A DNA stretch of 32,593 bases from NCBI GenBank assembly GCA_016178015.1, contig JACOUB010000048.1:1-32593 (forward strand), in the 5' to 3' direction. Shown here one piece after another: positions 10,023 to 16,561 of this stretch. The position numbers were made by a program, and so were the translations under genes. The first letter of the stretch is position 1. The number at the start of each line of letters is the position of its first letter. This stretch comes from Methylocystis sp. (GTDB taxonomy: Bacteria > Pseudomonadota > Alphaproteobacteria > Rhizobiales > Beijerinckiaceae). The notes beneath the pieces are model-generated. The model did not search any database. It was not told the DNA's origin and was given only the letters and a program-made list of their open reading frames with translations.

Positions 10023-10046
10023 GCTCGCCGCCCGAAGGCGGCGAGC
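10023..10046 (-). other. UUCG-capped hairpin between pmoC and pmoA
   Basis: A perfect 10-bp GC-rich stem closes a TTCG tetraloop when read on the minus strand (stem 10037-10046 with 10023-10032). No T-run follows, so it is not a classic terminator. It lies 34 bp after the pmoC stop within a 233-bp gap. It probably stabilises or processes the mRNA, which would let pmoC and pmoAB levels differ. Confidence 0.75.
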
Positions 10047-10080
10047 GAGAGGAGAAGTTCGTTCGGGTAGCTTATTGCGA

Positions 10081-10854
10081 TCAGACGAGAGCGCTGACGT
10101 CCTTCTCGTATTCCTTGGAGAGTTCGATCACGCGATCGAAGATTTGGATCGCCACGCCGAAGACGGCGAGCGCAAACCAGCCGAAGAACACGAAGCCCCA
10201 GTGCAGCGGCGCCGTGAACAGCTCTTCCATGAACCAGAAGGTGTGGCCCCATTCATTGAGCCCGATGTTCGGGAAAATCATGAACGGGCCAGCCCAGAAC
10301 ATGAGATAGGCCAGCGAGATCCTCTTGGCGAACATCGGAACGCGCGTGCGCGCATACATGAAGCCGCCCCAGCCGGCGATGATGTAGATCGGGTAGCTGA
10401 GATAGAACTCCAGGATGTGGCTCGGCGTGAAGTCGGTGTCGCGAATGACCGTCTGATGCCAGGTGCCGTCCTGTTCGGTGAAGTAGGAGGCGCCCCAGTA
10501 GACGGTGAACGCATAAATCGCCAGCCATCCGATCAGGACGAGGATGCGGCGCATCTCTTCGCGCGGCCCGACACGGTCGATATTGCGGTCGCGCGTCTTC
10601 CACATATAGCCGCCGATGCCGCAGAAGGCGATGAACTCGAGCGGCAGCTCAATCCACATGATGCTCAACCAATATTTCTGGAACAGCGGATCGAATGAAT
10701 CCAGCCCCGCATACCAGCCGAAATATTGCTCGTAAATGCGGACGCAGACATAGAACACGAACAACGCGATCATGGTCCAATACGCCGGCCAGTAATTGAC
10801 GATGGTCTCCGTTTCAGCGGCCGCGCGGGCCGCCTTCTCTGTTGTCACGCTCAT
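10081..10854 (-). CDS. pmoC: Particulate methane monooxygenase subunit C
   Basis: A 257-residue membrane protein with five to six hydrophobic helices and GAGGAGG ahead of the ATG. The metal site of the family is intact: D129 and H133 in "EQDGTWHQ" and H146 in "DFTPSHILEF", the same numbering I recall for Methylosinus trichosporium. Conserved "IGLNEWGHTFWFMEELF" follows. PmoC binds the copper site placed within the membrane that is a candidate for methane oxidation. First gene of the operon, with a leader of more than 200 nt upstream. A divergent plus-strand small gene lies beyond that leader. Confidence 0.98.
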   Translation of the reverse strand: MSVTTEKAARAAAETETIVNYWPAYWTMIALFVFYVCVRIYEQYFGWYAGLDSFDPLFQKYWLSIMWIELPLEFIAFCGIGGYMWKTRDRNIDRVGPREEMRRILVLIGWLAIYAFTVYWGASYFTEQDGTWHQTVIRDTDFTPSHILEFYLSYPIYIIAGWGGFMYARTRVPMFAKRISLAYLMFWAGPFMIFPNIGLNEWGHTFWFMEELFTAPLHWGFVFFGWFALAVFGVAIQIFDRVIELSKEYEKDVSALV

Positions 10855-11081
10855 CTTATGATCCTCCTCAAACTCACTTCTCGGGGTGATTTGTCTCGCG
10901 CCCGGATGAAGTTCCGCCTCTCCTTAACGGAACGCCTTTCGCGAAGACCCGTCGCGGGTTTCCTTCGATCGGGCTCCGGTTCCGCCGCGCAGGCGCGGCG
11001 TTTGCGATTGCGCCGCCTGGGACATCCCGGACGCCGTCGCGCTCTGCAGTAAAGCAAGAGAGCTTCTTGCAGTCCGGGCAA
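10855..11081 (-). other. pmoC 5' leader
   Basis: An untranslated leader candidate on the minus strand. It contains a GC hairpin (10983-10990 with 10993-11000). If transcription starts further upstream than I place it, the leader also holds a short frame that begins at the ATG 11087-11089 and encodes "MLGCPDCKKLSCF", with three Cys. I do not call that a gene. The longer frames over this stretch are Arg-rich and lack any domain. Confidence 0.5.
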
Positions 11082-11110
11082 CCTAGCATGCCCGCCTTGA
11101 TCTCTGTCAA
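11082..11110 (-). promoter_or_regulatory. Candidate pmoCAB promoter
   Basis: TTGACA on the minus strand (11105-11110) is followed after 17 bases by GCTAGG (11082-11087). The -35 is perfect and the -10 is poor, which would suit an activated or supercoiling-sensitive promoter. Reports for type II methanotrophs describe a sigma70-type start some 200-300 nt before pmoC, and this site fits that distance. An alternative -10 is CATAAT inside the dyad at 11132-11146. Confidence 0.45.
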
Positions 11111-11128
11111 CGGTATAGAAGGAAACCA

Positions 11129-11151
11129 CCTGCGACATTATGTAGCATATT
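11129..11151. repeat. 23-bp direct repeat, copy 1, containing a 15-bp dyad
   Basis: These 23 bp recur without change at 12068-12090. The core GCGACATTATGTAGC (11132-11146) is a near-perfect dyad: 7-bp arms with one mismatch around a central T. It lies just upstream of the candidate pmo -35. It looks like a binding site for a dimeric regulator. Confidence 0.8.
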
Positions 11152-11163
11152 GTGTGGCAAAAC

Positions 11164-11288
11164 GTCTCATTACGTCTAATTTTAATATTTTGAATAAGTC
11201 TAAACTGCCAACTTCGCTTGATATCCTTGAAAACCTGAGACTCATAGAGTGCATTTATTTATGAGACAGGTCACGTAAATATGAGACA
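11164..11288. promoter_or_regulatory. Array of ATGAGAC-like motifs upstream of pmoC
   Basis: An AT-rich stretch with repeated copies of one motif. Read as GTCTCAT at 11164-11170, then GTCTAAT at 11174-11180 (exactly 10 bp on) and GTCTAAA at 11198-11204. In the other orientation TGAGACTCAT lies at 11236-11245, ATGAGACA at 11261-11268 and again at 11281-11288 (exactly 20 bp on). Spacings of 10 and 20 bp put these pairs on one face of the helix. The array lies between pmoC and the divergent 38-codon gene, so it may control either. It could instead be a transposase-binding end, since a TnsB-type transposase lies 1.2 kb away. Confidence 0.55.
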
Positions 11289-11426
11289 AGAAGTTCTTAC
11301 CCTCGCTGCGGCATTGTGACGCACCATCAATTCATTGTGCATTGGATGAGATTGGCACTAAAGAACTAACGAGCGCTGTCTCGGGAATACGGCGTCACGA
11401 AAACTCAAACGGGGAGGTAAGGGCAC

Positions 11427-11543
11427 ATGCTGCATAAACTCGAGGAACTCAAGTGGGTTGTGATGTGGGTTCTCATCACCATCTTCGTCTTTGCGATTTT
11501 CATTCCGACCGTGAACCGCGCTCTCAATCCCTCGATCTATTGA
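11427..11543 (+). CDS. 38-residue single-helix membrane protein, divergent from pmoC
   Basis: The frame ATG(11427)...TGA(11543) is too short for usual ORF cut-offs. A strong Shine-Dalgarno, GGGGAGGT (11411-11418), sits at ideal spacing. The product starts "MLHKLEELKWVV", a short charged amphipathic helix. One membrane span of about 17 residues follows ("WVLITIFVFAIFIP"), then a polar tail "TVNRALNPSIY". There is no signal-peptidase site and no Cys. An intrinsic terminator follows 41 bp after the stop, so it looks like a monocistronic unit. It shares its upstream region with pmoCAB. I know no named family. The size and topology would suit a small accessory helix of pMMO, which is inference from position. 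Confidence 0.72.
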   Translation: MLHKLEELKWVVMWVLITIFVFAIFIPTVNRALNPSIY

Positions 11544-11583
11544 GCAGGATCGACGTGTGAGTGTGAAGCCCCACGCTGAGGAT

Positions 11584-11627
11584 CGTCTCGGAATCGTTTC
11601 GTGCGGTTCCGGGACGTTTGACTTTTT
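11584..11627 (+). terminator. Intrinsic terminator of the 38-codon gene
   Basis: A 13-bp stem with two G-T pairs (11584-11596 with 11604-11616, seven-base loop) is followed by TTTGACTTTTT. On the minus strand no T-run follows, so it acts on plus-strand transcription, supporting the small gene as a real unit. Confidence 0.75.
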
Positions 11628-12456
11628 GGCAGAGTGTTTCTGAAGACGTCTCTCATCGTTTAGATGGTCATGGTCGGGCGTTCGCGATGGCGGTTTTTGC
11701 CGGCCATTGAGGCGATGACGGCAACCTCGACACGCCCGATCGAAATCGCCTGCGCATGAGCGGCGATCGCGACTCTCGCCCAGTCGCTGACGTAACCGAA
11801 CCGTGCGTCGCGGGCGGCGAGGTTCGACTTTTCGGCCAGTCTTGCGATTGATCTTGCTGCGGCATTCGCATTTGCAGCGGTCCGTGGCCGCCTCCCCGGC
11901 CACAAAAACACAAACCAGTTCGGCTATTTGCGGACAACGCCACGGACGGCCAACGCTCCGCGCCGCCAAGTCGGCGACGCGGTCTGCAAGCAACAAGACA
12001 GCCCTTTGCCGTCCTGCCGGCCTAACCGGACAATGCCTATTGATCTCAGCTGGATACAGGGAATGCGCCTGCGACATTATGTAGCATATTCTGCACCGCC
12101 ACTTCCGACTGCGCTCAACTTGGCGATTTGGATCTGTTCAAATCCCAAGCCGGCTCCTGAATTTCCCATATAAACAATATCTTGAGCGGATCACCGGTTG
12201 GCGAATGTATACTTAAATGCGAGACGACGCCGTTCCTCACCCACATCAAGCGTCATGTCCGCCCGAAATCCATTGTTGTGTTCGCGATTGCAATCATGAA
12301 AAAAAGTTACGCATGTTTGTTGCGCGCTGCGCTCGGTCTTCGCCAAGCGAGGCGGCGGACGCCGCATCGGCGCGCCAACGGTCGAAACAGGCAAGACGAG
12401 ACGACTTCGCAGACGAGCGTCCCGCGCTATGACAAAAATAGGGGTTTGACGCGCCG
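11628..12456. other. Non-coding or decayed DNA between the small gene and the transposase
   Basis: About 830 bp without a convincing gene. It contains the diverged copy of the pmo leader (11985-12090). A minus-strand frame at 11660-11911 ("ARLAEKSNLAARDARFGYVSDWARVAIAAHA" in part, residues read in pieces) has fairly natural composition and may be a gene fragment, but I do not recognise it. Beyond 12090 the sequence is featureless. Confidence 0.5.
11985..12090 (-). repeat. Diverged second copy of the pmo leader/upstream region
   Basis: This stretch aligns with 11045-11151 in the same orientation. Shared blocks include the identical 23 bp at 12068-12090, TTGATCTC, a CCTAxC block, and a CAAGAxAGC...TTGC block (about 16 of 21 identical by eye). 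The TTGACA of copy 1 is lost here through a gap. Nothing resembling pmoC follows on the minus strand. It looks like a remnant of a duplicated pmo promoter region. Confidence 0.6.
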
Positions 12457-12909
12457 ATGAACGACCAGAGCGACAAAAAGAACTCCCGTCCAGAGGAAGG
12501 CCGCCGCCGCGAAGAAGCCGTTCGAGAACTTCTTGCTCGTGCGCCCGACCGGCTGTCGCAAAGCGTGATCAGCGATCTGACGACGAATTTGGGCGTCAGC
12601 CGCGCCACCGCCTATCGCATGATCAAGACGTTTCGCGCCTGCGGCGCAGTGACCTCGCCTTTGACGCGGCCCGTGGGGCGGCCGAAGGGCGCACGCGTTC
12701 TCGACGCCAAGCGCGAAATCCTGGTCCGTGAAACGGTCGAAAATTTCTACCTGCAGCCGACGCGGCCGAAATTCAGCCAATTGGTGCGGGAAATCAGCAA
12801 ACGTTGCCTGAAGGAGCGCATGCCGGCGCCCAATTGGCGAACGATCAAGGCTCGCGTTCAAGACATCGACGTTCAAACGCGCGCGCGGCGGCGGGGCGAA
12901 ACCGACTAA
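12457..12909 (+). pseudogene. Mu/TnsB-type transposase, N-terminal part (frameshifted)
   Basis: 150 residues. The helix-turn-helix "SQSVISDLTTNLGVSRATAYRMIKTF" (read in parts) and the following "RPKFSQLVREISKRC" and "MPAPNWRTIKARVQDID" match the N-terminal DNA-binding portion of TnsB/Tn552-like transposases. The frame stops at 12907-12909 just before the catalytic domain. That domain continues one frame over, so a single +1 shift near 12890-12905 would rejoin them into a protein of about 570 residues. Confidence 0.7.
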
Positions 12910-12928
12910 TCGAAAGCGAACGAAAATC

Positions 12929-14182
12929 GTGCGAGAAACACACCTGGCCACCCGGCCGCTCGAGGCCGTTCAGATCGATCATGCGAAAGTCGACGCAATC
13001 GTCGTCGACGACGAGACAGGCGATCCGCTCGGCCGGCCCTGGCTCACCATGGCGTTCGACAAACTCACCCGCATGGTGACGGGATTTCATTTGACGATGG
13101 CGCCGCCGACGCGATTGTCGACCAGCCTCTGTCTGCTTCATTCGGTCTGCGACAAGGCAGGCTGGTTAGAGGAACGCGGCGTCGAAGCCGATTGGCCGGC
13201 TGCTGGATTGCCCGAAACCGTACATGTCGACCGCGATACGTTCTTCGGCTCGCGCGCCTTCGCGCGCGCTTGCCGGGACGCGGGTATCGAGACGATCTGG
13301 CGGACCCCGCGCGAGCCGCAATATGGCGAATGCATCGAGACGATGATCGGAACGCGCTTGGGCGCCCTGCCGCTCTTAACCGACGCCCGCGCCGATTCCG
13401 CCGGACGCGATGCTTGCGGCCCGACGCATGCGGCGCCGCTGACCCTGCGCGAATTGGAAACTCGCATCGGCTCGGCAATCGTCGGCGATTATCACGAACG
13501 CCAGCACAAGGGCTTAGGCCGCACGCCCATCGCGGCATGGCGGGACCACGCATCGGATGCGCTTTTCCGCGCGCCTGTCGATTGCGTGAAATTCCGACTG
13601 TCCTTTCTGCCGGAGGAAGAATGCGCGCTGCACGCCGACGGCGTTCACTTGCGCGGACAAAAATTCTTGTCGCGCGCCCTCGCCGACGATATCGACGACG
13701 GCAAGCAGAAAATCATCGTCAAATTCGACCCGCGCGATTTGTCGCGCATCTTTGTCAAACGCCCGTCGGGCCGTTTCGTCAAAGCCCGCAACTCCAGTCT
13801 CTCGTCTTCACGCGAAACGAACGTCCCAATCTGGCTGAACGCCGCCGACCAGGACGACCTGTTCGAGGACCAGGCGTTCGCGCCATTCGCCAGCCGTCAC
13901 GCGTCGCTGCGACACAATTCGCCCGACGCAGCCGATGATGAGGACGGCTGTTTGCGCGCCATCGATTTGCGGGCGCCGACCTTCGCGATCGCCGAGAGTG
14001 CGTCGCCACCCGGCCATCGAAGTTATGAAATGCACGCGGCGAGCGAAAAACTGAGCGGCATTGAACTGCGTGGCGCACCGCGCCGCGCATGCCGGGGGAG
14101 AGCCGCCGCATCCAACGCTTCCGTGAGAACCTGCGCGCGCAAATGCGCGTCGTCCTGCCCTTTCCGACGAGCCGTTTGCTAA
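12929..14182 (+). pseudogene. Mu/TnsB-type transposase, catalytic DDE and C-terminal part
   Basis: 417 residues from the first start in this frame (GTG); the frame stays open upstream and reads into the first part. The DDE residues are visible: Asp in "AVQIDHAKVD", Asp in "VHVDRDTFFGS" and Glu in "YGECIETMIGT". "GRPWLTMAFDKLTRMVTGFH" and the beta-barrel segment "KFDPRDLSRIFVKRPSGRFV" fit the family. After about residue 300 the sequence stops resembling the family and becomes low in quality, with a Cys/Arg-rich end. No TniB/TnsC-like ATPase gene follows, so the element is probably dead. Confidence 0.72.
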
Positions 14183-14521
14183 TAAGGGTTCGCCACGGCC
14201 CTTTAAGGTGACCGGCGATGGCCGATCGGGCATGTTGGCAATCGTTCCCTTTGGTGAATTTGCCGCGCTGCAAGCGCAGCGGAGCAGTCGCGGGAGCCGA
14301 CTTGACGAGGCCTGCGGATGGCGCGATCCGCTGCGAAGCAATCAGCCGGAGATGGTATGACGCGCGGTTCAGCGATGATAAGCGGATACGGCGAAGGAAA
14401 CGACGGTATCGGGAATCAATGGCTCCCGAGACGAGGCGGTTCTGCTTAGCGGGCGCTTATCGCAGCTGGGTTACGGCCGCACGAGGGACGGTCGTTAACC
14501 TCAGAAAGTCATTGCTTTCGT
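14183..14521. other. Intergenic stretch after the transposase
   Basis: I see no gene here. The frame at 14218-14652 runs through the tRNA and is a shadow. A short frame from 14090 ("ESRRIQRFRENLRAQMR") might be a trace of a TniB-like neighbour, but this is too weak to call. Confidence 0.4.
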
Positions 14522-14596
14522 TGGAGCGGGCGAAGGGGATCGAACCCTCGACATACAGCTTGGGAAGCTGTCGTTCTACCACTGAACTACACCCGC
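14522..14596 (-). tRNA. tRNA-Gly (anticodon CCC)
   Basis: The reverse complement folds as a full cloverleaf: acceptor GCGGGTG/CGCCCGC, D-arm GTTCAGTGGTAGAAC, anticodon arm ACAGC-TTCCCAA-GCTGT, T-arm GAGGG-TTCGATC-CCCTT, with CCA encoded. The loop centre CCC reads GGG codons. Confidence 0.97.
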
Positions 14597-14940
14597 AAAC
14601 CTTTTATTTACATATGATTACGATCGTTGTCGGCTGGGTCGGCCGCATGTGAGAAAGCTTTCTCGCTTAATCGCCACATCGCGAGCCAGCCGACCGCTGA
14701 TATCAGAGATCATCAAACTCGACCAGTCCACAAGTCGGTCGCTGCGCAACAACGTTCTGATCCACAAAGTTGCGGCGATCTCATCGACAGACATATCCGT
14801 ATCCCCATCAGCGATCGGCGACGCCGCGATCGTTATGCGCGCCGCATGTCTTTGCATGCATGTCGATCATTGCGGTCGCAGCCTCGACAAGAAGCCGGCG
14901 GCGCTGAACGCCGCCGGCTCCAAACGCGACTTCGTCGCCG

Positions 14941-14992
14941 CTAGAGCATTTTCAAGCGAAGCGGACACAGGTTCGCATTAAGAAAATGCTCT
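14941..14992. repeat. Dispersed palindromic element with CTAGAGCATTTTC end
   Basis: Perfect 11-bp inverted ends (14943-14953 and 14982-14992) enclose 28 bp. Elements with the CTAGAGCATTTT end are common between genes in Hyphomicrobiales. The stretch 14597-14940 before it has no gene I can support. Confidence 0.75.
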
Positions 14993-15003
14993 GTTTCAAA
15001 ATG

Positions 15004-15057
15004 CTAGAGCGCGTTCGGACGCAAAACCGGTTTCCACTTTTGCCGAACGCGCTCTAG
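15004..15057. repeat. Dispersed palindromic element with CTAGAGCGCGTTCGG ends
   Basis: Perfect 15-bp inverted ends (15004-15018 and 15043-15057) flank a conserved core that includes AAAACCGGTTTCCACTTTT. This is a very common intergenic repeat in Hyphomicrobiales. It lies end to end with the previous element, between tRNA-Gly and the DUF1236-type gene. Confidence 0.8.
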
Positions 15058-15087
15058 ACGCCGACTCAAGCGGTCGGCGCATCGCCC

Positions 15088-15933
15088 TCAGCCGCGAATA
15101 ATCGCGACAATGCGGAACGTCCGCGGGTTGATGACGATGATCTCGTCTTCGACGATGAAGAACTTGAACCCGCGGAATCGCGGGACGATCTCCACCACGC
15201 TCGACGGCAGCACGACAAGGTTGATGGTGCGCGGCACGACGGTCCCGACGCTCAGCGGGAAATCGACCTTAGCAACCCGAGCCGAGGTGTTGCCGATGAC
15301 GGTTTGATGGATCGTCGTCTCCTGGCTTCGAGTTATGCCAAGCGACGATCGGCCTTCTGTTCCCGGCTGCAGGTTCTGGCTCTTTTGTCCGGGCGCCATC
15401 TGCTGGCCCTTCTGGCCAGTGGTCATTTGCTTATCCGACTGGGTCTCGCCCGGCTTTAACGCTTTGGCGCCCGACCTGCCCTCGGTTCCTGGCTTCAGGT
15501 TGTCGCTCTTCGGCCCAGGCGTCATTTTCTGGTCCTTCTGGCCAGGCGTCATCTGCTTATCCGGCTCGGTCTTATCCGGCTTTAGCGCTTTCGCGCCCGA
15601 TCTGCCTTCGGTTCCAGGCTTCAGGTTGTCGCTCTTTTGGCCGGGCGTCATTTTCTGGTCGTTCAGGCCCGGCGTCATCTGCTTATCCGACTGGGTCTCG
15701 CCCGGCTTTAGCGCTTTCGCGCCCGACCTGCCTTCAACGCCGGGTTGCTGCAGGGCTTTGCCGGGGGTCTTCATCGCAGGCTGAGTCGGGCCCGGCGCGG
15801 GCTGTTGCTGCGCCGCCCCGCCCGACGTGGACGACCCGCCCTGTTGCCCCGAATATGTCTGCGCGCTCGCCAGCGCGGCGCCTGCGATAAGAGCCGCCAC
15901 GGCGGCGCTGGTCAGTAGGATGTTGGTCTTCAT
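15088..15933 (-). CDS. DUF1236-type secreted protein with three 42-residue repeats
   Basis: 281 residues from the ATG at 15933, with GGAGG 9-10 bases upstream; the much longer open frame upstream has no coding character. Residues 1-24 are a signal peptide ending ASAQ. A Gly/Gln-rich linker is followed by three near-identical 42-residue repeats (67-192) of type "EGRSGAKALKPGETQSDKQM". The C-terminal 80 residues ("VDFPLSVGTVVPRTINL", "FFIVEDEIIVINPRTFRIVA") match the DUF1236 domain seen in short periplasmic proteins of rhizobia and methylotrophs. Function is unknown. The repeats are rich in Lys, Gln and Pro and are probably disordered. Confidence 0.85.
   Translation of the reverse strand: MKTNILLTSAAVAALIAGAALASAQTYSGQQGGSSTSGGAAQQQPAPGPTQPAMKTPGKALQQPGVEGRSGAKALKPGETQSDKQMTPGLNDQKMTPGQKSDNLKPGTEGRSGAKALKPDKTEPDKQMTPGQKDQKMTPGPKSDNLKPGTEGRSGAKALKPGETQSDKQMTTGQKGQQMAPGQKSQNLQPGTEGRSSLGITRSQETTIHQTVIGNTSARVAKVDFPLSVGTVVPRTINLVVLPSSVVEIVPRFRGFKFFIVEDEIIVINPRTFRIVAIIRG
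15358..15735 (-). repeat. Tandem 126-bp repeats inside the DUF1236-type gene
   Basis: Three in-frame copies of a 126-bp unit (42 codons), with a fourth broken after EGRS. Near-identity at DNA level suggests recent expansion or homogenisation. Confidence 0.85.
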
Positions 15934-16561
15934 CTGGCATGCCTCCTGTTGGTGTAGGACGCGCGCTCCGCCCCATGACGCGAGACCTAAAGATCCTGCG
16001 CCGCTCGCGGCGACAACACCCCGGCCAGCGCTTCCGCTTCTCCCTTGCGGACATGTGCTAACGAACGCCGCCGTAAATTGTTCCTCGGCCCGACAAAAAA
16101 CCGGCGTGACGCGAGCGTCGCCGAGAGCTAATCGGCGCGTCTGCGCAAACCATTCACAAGCCCGAACGGCATCGCCGCCACTAGTGGCCTGCGTCAGCCA
16201 AATTGATGGGTTTATTTGTGCGAGCCTGAAGGCTCGCGGTCCAAGAGCGGCCCTGGACCGCGAGCCTTCAGGCTCGCAAATCGCACCCACCCTCCAGCGC
16301 TCGACCGACATTCTCGAGGCCCGGGCAACCTCGCCAAGCTGGAGACCGCGCCTTAATCCAGTCCGCCACAAACTCTCCGCCTGCCGCCGCTCCTGACAAT
16401 TAGCGCTCGAACGAGGCTGTTCTCCTCGCAATCTTTCGGTTACTCTATGCGGGAGCGGCACAGCTCCCCGGTCATTTTTGTGTTACGATAACCGATGCAA
16501 ATCGCCGGATGTGGTTATTGGTTTGCTCGCCTGTGCGGAGCGATGGAATAGCGGAGCACGC
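15934..16561. other. Intergenic region between divergent genes
   Basis: No gene is supported here. It holds the promoters of the DUF1236-type gene (leftward) and the L,D-transpeptidase (rightward), which I cannot place with confidence, and the perfect inverted repeat at 16219-16278. Confidence 0.5.
16219..16278. repeat. Perfect 25-bp inverted repeat, dispersed element
   Basis: The arms 16219-16243 and 16254-16278 are exact reverse complements with a 10-base loop. Each arm contains the smaller palindrome CGAGCCTGAAGGCTCG. 24 bp of the arm recur at 22099-22122, before cobL. Confidence 0.9.

Noticed and set aside
11240-11426. sigma54 promoter before the 38-codon gene (TTGGCAC at about 11350)
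   Set aside because: The GG-N10-GC spacing fails: no GC at the -12 position. No convincing sigma70 pair could be fixed either.
11660-11911. 83-residue minus-strand ORF with fairly natural composition
   Set aside because: No recognised family, no Shine-Dalgarno. It may be a gene fragment, so it is only mentioned in the region entry.
11358-12077. 239-residue minus-strand ORF opposite the 38-codon gene
   Set aside because: Arg/His-rich, crosses a terminator and the duplicated leader, with no domain and no ribosome-binding site. High GC alone explains the open frame.
14618-14857. 79-residue minus-strand ORF after tRNA-Gly (with a plus-strand frame over the same bases)
   Set aside because: Neither strand gives a recognisable protein. 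Location among dispersed repeats makes a chance frame more likely.
15934-16461. N-terminal extension of the DUF1236-type ORF
   Set aside because: The signal peptide begins at 15933 with GGAGG upstream. The extension crosses the perfect inverted repeat and looks non-coding.
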